From: an uncultured Pelagibacteraceae bacterium
Lineage (GTDB): Bacteria; Pseudomonadota; Alphaproteobacteria; Pelagibacterales; Pelagibacteraceae
NCBI GenBank assembly: GCA_902635685.1
Contig: CACPOY010000006.1
Span: forward strand, 1-37,377
Direction of reading: 5' to 3'
DNA: 37,377 bases
Position 1 is the stretch's first letter. Each line of letters starts with the position of its first letter. Below are positions 8,701-15,994 of the stretch, one piece after another. The position numbers and the translations under genes are program-made. Under the pieces are notes generated by a model, which searched no databases, was not told where the DNA came from, and saw only the letters and a list, made by a program, of their open reading frames with translations.

Positions 8701-9399
8701 CTAATGGGCTAAAATTATGATCTTTTCAAGTGGAACTAATATCTGGGGATTATTTGCATTTCCCATCATGCCACAGCCATAAATTTTATATGCGGTTCCT
8801 TTTTTCTGGGAAGTCGTAGAGGTTTTCTTTAGGCTCATTCCTGATCCTTTAAAGACAGAGGTGCCAGAGTTAACAGAAAAAAATTCATATCTAAATTTTT
8901 GGATGAATTCTTCCTCTTTTTCAAATGCATCTTCTCTTTTGTCTGCAACGTCAATAGAAGTTAAAGCACCTTTTTTTTCCTCTGAAAAAATTGGCGCAAT
9001 TAAGTCATAAAAGCTTTGATCTTGAAGCTGTTCTACCACTTGAAAAGATGCTTCCCTAGACAAATTCCTAAAACTTCTATAACAAGGAGTCTGTTCTGGT
9101 GCATCATCATCTGCCACTCCATCATTATTTATATCTCCATTTCTTGGAATATACCTTTGAGCTCTTTGTCTTACTCCTGATGAGTCAACTGGGCCCATCA
9201 TTTTATCAATTAAACTTTTTTCTGCCTGCATTAAGGCAGTTTCAGCAACATAAAATGCTTGTTGATAGTGGTCGCTACTATTATTACCTTCATGATCTGA
9301 GGATGCTATTACAACTAAGCCACCACCCATTAGAGACATCACAAGTAAAAGCACCAAGGATAACACTAAAGCAAAACCTTTTTGTTTATTCTTAATCAT
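8701..9399 (-). CDS. pilX: PilX-like minor pilin
   Basis: 232 residues with a short prepilin leader, MIKNKQKG, cleaved before FALVLSLVLLLVMSLMGGG. The hydrophobic helix lacks the Glu at position 5 that other pilins carry, as is usual for the PilX N-terminal family. The conserved continuation SSDHYQQAFYVAETALMQAEKSL is also typical. The globular part is hydrophilic and includes an Asp-rich stretch, DINNDGVADDDAPE, that looks like a metal-binding loop. PilX-type pilins help prime the pilus tip with PilV, PilW, FimT and PilY1. The ATG overlaps the pilW stop by four bases (ATGA). The 73 bases that follow before the next gene are AT-rich and show no clear site. Confidence 0.88.
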   Translation of the reverse strand: MIKNKQKGFALVLSLVLLLVMSLMGGGLVVIASSDHEGNNSSDHYQQAFYVAETALMQAEKSLIDKMMGPVDSSGVRQRAQRYIPRNGDINNDGVADDDAPEQTPCYRSFRNLSREASFQVVEQLQDQSFYDLIAPIFSEEKKGALTSIDVADKREDAFEKEEEFIQKFRYEFFSVNSGTSVFKGSGMSLKKTSTTSQKKGTAYKIYGCGMMGNANNPQILVPLEKIIILAH

Positions 9400-10451
9400 T
9401 GAAGACCCTGCCCTCCGATATTTCTAGTGTGAACTGAAACAACAACTGTATCTCTGAGAAATCTATCAACAGTGTTTTTATTTCGATTGGTTAATCCTGA
9501 TAATTGTCTATTGGCAGCTTCTTTAAAAAAATTATCTTTCGATCTAAATATAATTTTTATATCAACTCCTCTAATATCATACATCCTATCATTTATTGAT
9601 GCATGTTCTGGTGCTGGATAAAAAAAAGAATCTCCAGAACTTTTTATTATCCGACCATTCTCATCAAATGGTATAAACTCCATGTCCTCTATGTGATCTC
9701 TTATCAGTGCTGGCTCTTCAGTGCACTCATCGCACGTAGTGACCCAACTGCCGTTTTCTGCTGGGGGAAATACGCAGGATGTTTCTATTCTTTGTTCCCA
9801 GCCCTGAATAAGTTTAAAGGCACCATATCTATTTATTTTTTTTATACCACTTGGGGTAACCACATCATCAGTGCCTGTTTTTTTTGCAAAATACGTAATT
9901 CTGTATTTTTTATATGGCTGTAAAAGATCTTGATCGCTAGCCAAATTAAAGTCCTCATAAACAATTTGAATTTGGTCACAACAAAGATCTTGTTCGCCTG
10001 TAACTGCAGATGAACCTCTCGTTTCAGTAGATCTATTTGGTCCTAATGTATTTCTTCTTATCACTAATGGATTATGACTTGTATCATCTATATACGTTGC
10101 AGCAGCACCATCATCAAAGCCATCATCAAAACCTAGATAACTTAGTTTCGGTAACACCATTCCAGGTGAACAACTCATTGGGGCTTCAGCTGTCTTAGCG
10201 GCATATTGAGCAATTTCATGAGTTCCAGCGTAATATTTAAATCCAGCCATACGTACGTCCCTCATCAACATTGAAACTAAATCTCTGCTCGCTCTGCTAA
10301 TTTTAGCTTTTTCACTTACCTGATTGTAAGATTTATTAACTACATCATACGAAGTGTACATTGCAGCCATCATGATAGAAGTGATTATTATTCCAATTAA
10401 TATTTCAATTAAGGACAAGCCAATTATAGATTTTGAAAATTTTTTATTCAT
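9396..10451 (-). CDS. pilW: PilW-like minor pilin
   Basis: 351 residues. The prepilin leader MNKKFSKSIIG is followed by LSLIEILIGIIITSIMMAAMY, with Glu at mature position 5, so it is a substrate for PilD. The residue after the cleaved Gly is Leu rather than Phe. The post-helix region SRASRDLVSMLMRDVRMAGFKYY is characteristic of PilW. The large globular part has several Cys (DLCCDQ, ETSCVFPP, TTCDEC) that could form periplasmic disulfides. It belongs to the minor-pilin priming complex. Its ATG overlaps the pilV stop by one base (TAATG) and its stop overlaps the pilX start by four. Confidence 0.9.
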   Translation of the reverse strand: MNKKFSKSIIGLSLIEILIGIIITSIMMAAMYTSYDVVNKSYNQVSEKAKISRASRDLVSMLMRDVRMAGFKYYAGTHEIAQYAAKTAEAPMSCSPGMVLPKLSYLGFDDGFDDGAAATYIDDTSHNPLVIRRNTLGPNRSTETRGSSAVTGEQDLCCDQIQIVYEDFNLASDQDLLQPYKKYRITYFAKKTGTDDVVTPSGIKKINRYGAFKLIQGWEQRIETSCVFPPAENGSWVTTCDECTEEPALIRDHIEDMEFIPFDENGRIIKSSGDSFFYPAPEHASINDRMYDIRGVDIKIIFRSKDNFFKEAANRQLSGLTNRNKNTVDRFLRDTVVVSVHTRNIGGQGLQ

Positions 10452-11143
10452 TAATTTTTTAAGAAGTAATCGGTTTGAAAATATAAAAATTTTCTTTTTT
10501 TACCATCGTTCAAATTCATTTGAACTCTCCCAATGTACATTAAATCATCTTTCACATAAGGCTCTTCCACACCGTTAACCAAACGAGTATTATCATTTGG
10601 CATTCCTTCATCTAAAAACGTTCCTGGATTTTCTGGATCTTCTATTTTCATATTGGAATACGTGCTTGAGATCTTAAAAACTTCTATATTTTTTTTTTCG
10701 TTGGTTCCTTTACAATTCAAATAACTTTTGCTGTTAAGTAATGCTTCCCATTTTCTGGTTTTCATTAAGTGACCGTCCGTTGTAGAATTTCCGTAAACAT
10801 TGCCGGTATTCGTTGAATTTGTTCCAGCACTTGCATTATTACAAAAACCAACCGCTGAGTTGATTTCGGCTTTCCCTTCGTCAGAAGCTAGAAAATCTGA
10901 AAAATTTATTGACCCACCTGCTCTATTTTCATAGCCCATTAAATCCTCAGCAATTAAATTAGTTAAGTAATTTGCCTTTGTTCTTTCTCCAGATGAGTAA
11001 ATAGATTGAACTGAATAGTTCGTCATTTGTAAAATAGCAACAAATCCGATACCAATTATTGCAGTTGAAACCAATGCCTCAAGTATTGATAATCCTAAAA
11101 TTTTTTTTATATCTTTTTTCATATCAATCATCTTAATCTTCAT
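10451..11143 (-). CDS. pilV: PilV-like minor pilin
   Basis: 230 residues. The prepilin leader ends KKILG and the mature helix is LSILEALVSTAIIGIGFVAIL, with Glu at position 5. The continuation SSGERTKANYLTNLIAEDLMGYENR is typical of PilV (usually AxxLAQxxMErm-like). Three in-frame ATGs compete as start: 11143, 11131 and 11122. The first overlaps the upstream gene by 11 bases, the second lies one base after its stop, and the third leaves a compact ten-residue leader (MKKDIKKILG). The sequence does not decide among them. It is a component of the pilus tip priming complex with PilW, PilX and PilY1. Confidence 0.88.
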   Translation of the reverse strand: MKIKMIDMKKDIKKILGLSILEALVSTAIIGIGFVAILQMTNYSVQSIYSSGERTKANYLTNLIAEDLMGYENRAGGSINFSDFLASDEGKAEINSAVGFCNNASAGTNSTNTGNVYGNSTTDGHLMKTRKWEALLNSKSYLNCKGTNEKKNIEVFKISSTYSNMKIEDPENPGTFLDEGMPNDNTRLVNGVEEPYVKDDLMYIGRVQMNLNDGKKRKFLYFQTDYFLKN

Positions 11144-11891
11144 CTGTATATGGAAGATCTACCCAAGTTCCTCCTGAAAATACCCCTTCATCATCATATT
11201 CATTATTCATTTTACTAATTGTTACGTTTCCAAATCTGGTCCAATTAACCGTTTTATAAAAATCGTCGTTTTCCTCGCCACCCTCGGGTACTAGCCAATT
11301 ATTACCCGTGCCGGTCTCCACGTCTAAGGCGCACCTATCACCAGAAAAGTCTCTCCTACAAACATATATAAAATTTCTTTGAAAGCCTAGATTTAAATCT
11401 CCATCTGTATGATAAAACTTTCCACCCTTCGAGAAACAGATTGTACCCTCATTTATATCAGTTGTGACATCTTCTAAGCTTATTTCATAAACATAATTTC
11501 CTATATCACCAGGATCAGTAGCGTCTGTATCCCAATAAGGAGAGGTCGGGCTAACAGGACATCGTTCATCGCTATTTACGTTCCAACCACTACTTCCATC
11601 ATTCATTCTTGTAGCAAGGTTTTGCATTGTCATACCTTTTGATTGTACCGTAAGCGCATTATTAGTTCTCCTGATAAGAACCTGGACAAAGGCAAACGTT
11701 CCTCTCTCAATTTGAGCATTAATATTTTTTATTAATGATTGTATTTTCGCTGCGCCCTGTCTAACTTCTCTTTCTTTTTTCCATTTGGAAAAATTAGGAT
11801 AGGCAGTTGCTGAAATTATCCCAACGATAACAATAACAACAATTAATTCTAAAAGATTGAAACCTTTAATGTTCTTTTCCTGCACCAGCAT
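11133..11891 (-). CDS. fimT: FimT/GspH-like minor pseudopilin
   Basis: 252 residues. The prepilin leader MLVQEKNIKG is followed by FNLLELIVVIVIVGIISATAYPNF, with Glu at mature position 5: a classic class III signal. The helix leads into SKWKKEREVRQGAAKIQSLIKNINAQIERG, the N-terminal alpha spine seen in FimT/GspH proteins, then a beta-rich globular part with Cys. The frame also opens at a TTG three bases earlier (11894), but the ATG at 11891 is a better start. Either way the gene overlaps the 3' end of pilT by over 20 bases, so the two are translationally linked. It lies first in the minor pilin series, the position fimT takes in other pilus operons. Confidence 0.85.
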   Translation of the reverse strand: MLVQEKNIKGFNLLELIVVIVIVGIISATAYPNFSKWKKEREVRQGAAKIQSLIKNINAQIERGTFAFVQVLIRRTNNALTVQSKGMTMQNLATRMNDGSSGWNVNSDERCPVSPTSPYWDTDATDPGDIGNYVYEISLEDVTTDINEGTICFSKGGKFYHTDGDLNLGFQRNFIYVCRRDFSGDRCALDVETGTGNNWLVPEGGEENDDFYKTVNWTRFGNVTISKMNNEYDDEGVFSGGTWVDLPYTDED

Positions 11892-12879
11892 CAATTTTTC
11901 CTGCCTTGACTAAATCCTCTAAAGATTTTGCCATTGTGACCATTCCGTCTTTAACGGCAGTTTGCATGATGCTGGGTATCTGATGAATTTTTGCTTCTCT
12001 AATTAAGTTTTGAATTGGGGCTGTACACTTCATCACTTCAAAAGCACCACAACGACCCTGACCGTCTTTAGTTTTTAAAAGTCTTTGAGTAACTACCATC
12101 TTTAATGAGGTTGAAATTTGCGCTCTAATTTGTGCTTGTTGCTCTGGAGGGAACACATCGATAATTCTATTAATTGTATTAGGTGCACCACTAGTATGTA
12201 GTGTTCCAAATACAAGGTGACCAGTTTCTGCAGCTGTTAGTGCAAGTGAAACTGTTTCCAAATCTCTCATCTCACCAACAAGAATTACATCTGGATCTTC
12301 TCGAAGCGCTGCCTTTAATGCACTTGCGAAAGTTTCTGTTTGTTTACCAACTTCTCTATGTGAAACTATACTTTTTAAATCCTTATGAATAAATTCAACA
12401 GGATCCTCAACAGTTATGATGTTTGATGTTCTAGTTTTATTAATTTCATTAATAATTGCTGCAAGCGTAGTTGACTTTCCTGATCCTGTTGGACCAGTAA
12501 CAAGAACAAGACCTTTGTGCATATCGACTATATCATATAATGATTGCGGTAAATCAAACTGTCCCATTTCAGGTATAACACTTTCTACCCTTCTTAACAC
12601 TGCAGCAGGACCATTGATTGTTTTGTAAAAATTTGCTCTAAATCTTAAACCACTTAATGTAACTGACGAGTCTAATTCATGGGTGTCATTAAATCTTTTC
12701 ATTTCTACCTCATTACAATTAGTAGATATCAAGTCTTGTAAATCTTGGGGTTTGACAACCACATCTGGAACTTTATGAATTTCTCCAGTTTGGCGAAAGG
12801 CAAGTGGCCATCCACTTCTAATGTGAAAATCTGAAATTTTTTTATTATTTTTTGCTAATTCTTCTAATTTTTCAAACAT
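11866..12879 (-). CDS. pilT: Type IV pilus retraction ATPase PilT
   Basis: 337 residues: a cytoplasmic hexameric secretion ATPase that depolymerises the pilus. It has an N-terminal PAS-like half, then Walker A GPTGSGKST (129-137), Asp box TVEDPVEFIHK (about 156-166), Walker B DPDVILVGEMRD (195-206) and His box TGHLVFGTLHTSGAPNTINRI (219 on). The C-terminal segment APIQNLIREAK corresponds to the AIRNLIRE motif of PilT that is needed for retraction, which favours PilT over the extension ATPase PilB. The length is slightly below the roughly 345 residues usual for PilT. It heads the minor pilin operon, an uncommon arrangement. Confidence 0.95.
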   Translation of the reverse strand: MFEKLEELAKNNKKISDFHIRSGWPLAFRQTGEIHKVPDVVVKPQDLQDLISTNCNEVEMKRFNDTHELDSSVTLSGLRFRANFYKTINGPAAVLRRVESVIPEMGQFDLPQSLYDIVDMHKGLVLVTGPTGSGKSTTLAAIINEINKTRTSNIITVEDPVEFIHKDLKSIVSHREVGKQTETFASALKAALREDPDVILVGEMRDLETVSLALTAAETGHLVFGTLHTSGAPNTINRIIDVFPPEQQAQIRAQISTSLKMVVTQRLLKTKDGQGRCGAFEVMKCTAPIQNLIREAKIHQIPSIMQTAVKDGMVTMAKSLEDLVKAGKIDAGAGKEH

Positions 12880-12896
12880 TCTATTATTTATGCATA

Positions 12897-12902
12897 ATTA
12901 TA
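12897..12902 (-). promoter_or_regulatory. Possible -10 element for the pilT-minor pilin operon
   Basis: On the minus strand a perfect TATAAT lies 17 bases upstream of the pilT ATG (12879), in a 69-base spacer. No good -35 is seen at the expected 16-18 base distance. In such AT-rich DNA the match may be by chance. It is the best candidate in the spacer for the start of the seven-gene pilus transcript. Confidence 0.3.
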
Positions 12903-12948
12903 ATAAAAAACAATAATTTACTTCGATTAAAATAACCAAAATAGGTCA

Positions 12949-14691
12949 TTAATTGATTTTAAAATTAGTTTGACGATTGCCCTCTTCATCTCTTAATTGA
13001 ACACAATAATCATTTGCTTTTAAATAAAACCTTTTTGTATAAACCCTAATCCAAATCTCAGAATCCTCCACAAGTGTGATATATGACTGACTATTATAAT
13101 TTTTTAAGTAATTTTCTGAATTTTTCCATTTTTCTACCTCGCATAGATCATAAACGCTTGGTTCTCGGCTAAACATATTCTTAAATGTACCTGATAAATG
13201 AAAATTTTCCATCATGAAAATCAAGAGGGTAATAGGTAAAATGTAGAAAAAATATTTTTTATTCAATTTGTTTAATAAGATTGAAATAATTATGATGTAA
13301 AAAGGAAAAAGAAAAATATTATATCCAAAAGTTTCTCTTAATATAAAAATAAGATTATAAATTAATAAACCGAATAAAAGCACAATAGATAGATATTTAG
13401 AATTTTTTTCTTTAATCTTATAGGAATAGAATAAAATTAATAAGATCAGTAAAACAAAATGTAAACCTCTAAAAAAAATTTTTAAATCTACATTTAAAAT
13501 TTTTGGGTTGTAATTTTCATTAAATTGTCCACTTAAATCATAATATCCTAAGATAGATTGAAATAGTGCTTTTATGGTAATTAAAATACTTACCTCATGA
13601 CGCATTTCAAATGTTTGGTTGGTCATTAATTTTATAGGATTGGTTAATCTTAATAAGTTTAATTCATGAAATGGAACAATGTTAATAACATCTAACAAAA
13701 ATACAAATAACAACCCCAAAACAAAACCAGAAAATATCATTCCGAGAGAAACAATAATTTGATTAGAGTTAATTAAATAATATTTAGATAATAATTTTAT
13801 AAAGATAAAATAGAATACAATAAAAATTAATAATAAAAATAAATCTTCATTGTGTAATAAAGAAAAAGCTGGATCATTTAATTCATTTAAAAAAAATTTT
13901 GACAAAGTAATTTGAGTTAAAATATAGAGAAAAAAAGACGAAAATAATATAATCTTACTTAAACCCAAGAGATTATTAGTCTTTATTAACTTATTAAATT
14001 TTACAGAGGAATTTAAGTGTTTAATTAAAAAAGGTATTGCAACCATTAATGATAAATAAAGAAAGATTACTTGTATTTTTGCAAGCATTGCAAGACAAAA
14101 GAAGAGGCCAGTAAGGACAATATAAAATATCTTATAATTATTTAAAAATTTTATCAAAAAGTAAAAAGAAACTAAGAACATTGAAACAGAGACGATTTCA
14201 GATCGAAGCAGAAATAATAACTCATAGAATGGAAGAAAAAATAATGCTAATGATGTGGCTAAAATACTTAGCGATTGAGAAATTTTTAATTCTATTAAAA
14301 TTTTATAAATTAAAAAAACAATTAAAAAAACATACAAGCTGTTTATAATCCTTGCAATGTAGAAAAGATTTTGAAATTCTTTGTCTATACTAGTAGATCC
14401 AAGTGTTTCATTGATTGTAAAGTTATCAAAAAAAATAGAACAAATTTTAAAGATACTCCCAAGTATCATAAATGTGGTATAGGCAGGATGATCCCTATAT
14501 TCTTGTTCAAAACCGGATGAAATTAATAGAGAATTATAAATAATCTTTATATCTTGATCCAACATTGCAGTCCAATGTTGGTCATGCATTTGATAAATAT
14601 TAATGCTAAAAAAATATAGAAATAAAATTGATAGAAATATTTTAGCAGAATTTTTCTTAGATAAAATTGCTATAAATTTATTTTTTTTCAT
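12949..14691 (-). CDS. Polytopic membrane protein, probable GT-C type glycosyltransferase
   Basis: 580 residues with about eleven to twelve hydrophobic segments and a short polar C-terminal tail (about 510-580). The first non-cytoplasmic loop carries HDQHWTAMLDQDIKIIYNS (DQD at 45-47) and then YRDHPAYTTF (67-74). An acidic pair in this loop followed by a His-Pro motif is typical of polyprenyl-phosphate-dependent GT-C enzymes (ArnT/PMT-like), which move a sugar from a lipid carrier on the periplasmic side. Acceptor and sugar are unknown. The ATG overlaps the stop of the second membrane glycosyltransferase gene by one base (TAATG), so the two are coupled. Composition is extremely AT-rich. It could instead be a non-catalytic polysaccharide-related membrane protein. 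Confidence 0.65.
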   Translation of the reverse strand: MKKNKFIAILSKKNSAKIFLSILFLYFFSINIYQMHDQHWTAMLDQDIKIIYNSLLISSGFEQEYRDHPAYTTFMILGSIFKICSIFFDNFTINETLGSTSIDKEFQNLFYIARIINSLYVFLIVFLIYKILIELKISQSLSILATSLALFFLPFYELLFLLRSEIVSVSMFLVSFYFLIKFLNNYKIFYIVLTGLFFCLAMLAKIQVIFLYLSLMVAIPFLIKHLNSSVKFNKLIKTNNLLGLSKIILFSSFFLYILTQITLSKFFLNELNDPAFSLLHNEDLFLLLIFIVFYFIFIKLLSKYYLINSNQIIVSLGMIFSGFVLGLLFVFLLDVINIVPFHELNLLRLTNPIKLMTNQTFEMRHEVSILITIKALFQSILGYYDLSGQFNENYNPKILNVDLKIFFRGLHFVLLILLILFYSYKIKEKNSKYLSIVLLFGLLIYNLIFILRETFGYNIFLFPFYIIIISILLNKLNKKYFFYILPITLLIFMMENFHLSGTFKNMFSREPSVYDLCEVEKWKNSENYLKNYNSQSYITLVEDSEIWIRVYTKRFYLKANDYCVQLRDEEGNRQTNFKIN

Positions 14692-15887
14692 TATCTAAAT
14701 ATTTGATTCCCTTTAAATGTCCTCAATAAAATTCCCACTAAAATAGCTAACATCATTGACATTATAAAATTGTCTATGATTGACTTAATTATATTTAAAG
14801 TTTCGAGATTACGAACCATACTATAATAAAAAGTAGCAGGATATAATAAAAATTTCAAAATTAGTATTAAGAGTAGAAGTTTAGCAAAAAAACTTTGGTT
14901 AATTGTCTTAAACAAAAATGGAATGGTTAAGAAAATAAATATCTCTCTGTAGATAAAGTTATTTTGTAAAAGATATGTGGAAATGCATACAATTGCTCCA
15001 ATAAAAAACATTCTTTCATTGTAGTTTTCAAAACTAAATCTACTTAAAAAGTTGTCAGTGCTTAATATCAAAAAAGATAACAAAAATAACACTGTCATTA
15101 AAAATAAACTAAACATCAGTAAATGGATAAAAGAAAATTTTATATTAAGACTTGGAAAGTTAGCAAAATGTTGGATGCCAAAAGCTAGTTTATAGCTCGG
15201 AGTATACTGACTAGCGTTTAAAAAAACTTTCTCTAAATTGTTTCTATCTATAAAAAAAATGAATAAGATCATTGAGACAAAAATTGCAAAAAATAATAGA
15301 TTTTTTTTATTAATCCCCCTAAAGAAAAAAGCAACTGAAGTTATCAAAGGGTAAAACTTTGCTATTGAAATTAATGATATTAAAATAAATTTAATAGTAT
15401 TCGACTTTAAATAGCATACATATATTAATACTAAAAAGATCAATATATCGTTATTAAATCTTTCCATTGCAAGCAACGTTGCTGGACTAAAAACAAATAA
15501 AACATAAAAAAATATCTGTCCAAATTTTTTAAAATTAATGTGAGAAATGATGATAAATAGAAATATTAAATTAAAAAAAATTGGCAGGTACAGATTATAA
15601 AAATTGTTTAAGTTTTCATGAAATGGTAAAAGTAAAAAGATACTGCCATAAACATGGGCTCTGCCCCAATAATCGCAAGAATTATTTAAAAAAACATCAT
15701 TACCAAGTAATTTACATTTTATGGCAGAAATAATAACGGTCCAATCAGCAAAATAAGATTGTGGTGCCTGATCGCTGAAAGGCATTTGAAAAACAAAATA
15801 TTCATAGAGAATTTTTGGATAGATTAAGAAGAGAATAATTATTGTAAAAAATAAAACTAAAATATTTGTTTTCAAATTTGTTATCAT
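14691..15887 (-). CDS. Polytopic membrane protein resembling GT87 (DUF2029) mannosyltransferases
   Basis: 398 residues from the ATG at 15887. The frame can be extended to a TTG at 15947, but the extra 20 residues are unconvincing. There are about nine to ten membrane spans. The first outer loop has PFSDQAPQSYFADW with an Asp in the place of the GT-C catalytic base. A later segment, LLAMERFNNDILIFLVLIYV, followed by IAKFYPL, matches the ER-x-N-x-D and K-x-YP pattern of family GT87 enzymes, which use polyprenyl-phosphate sugars. It is first of a two-gene unit with the other GT-C-like protein and divergent from the autotransporter pair across about 107 bases. Glycan and acceptor are unknown; a surface polysaccharide or a glycosylated surface protein are both possible. 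Confidence 0.65.
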   Translation of the reverse strand: MITNLKTNILVLFFTIIILFLIYPKILYEYFVFQMPFSDQAPQSYFADWTVIISAIKCKLLGNDVFLNNSCDYWGRAHVYGSIFLLLPFHENLNNFYNLYLPIFFNLIFLFIIISHINFKKFGQIFFYVLFVFSPATLLAMERFNNDILIFLVLIYVCYLKSNTIKFILISLISIAKFYPLITSVAFFFRGINKKNLLFFAIFVSMILFIFFIDRNNLEKVFLNASQYTPSYKLAFGIQHFANFPSLNIKFSFIHLLMFSLFLMTVLFLLSFLILSTDNFLSRFSFENYNERMFFIGAIVCISTYLLQNNFIYREIFIFLTIPFLFKTINQSFFAKLLLLILILKFLLYPATFYYSMVRNLETLNIIKSIIDNFIMSMMLAILVGILLRTFKGNQIFR

Positions 15888-15994
15888 TGTAAAATATGAA
15901 TAAATTAGGACTAATTTATCAAAAAAACATGCTAAATTTTCTATCAATTTAAGTGTATAGATGGACTAATTTTACATAAAAATGATAGAATCTG

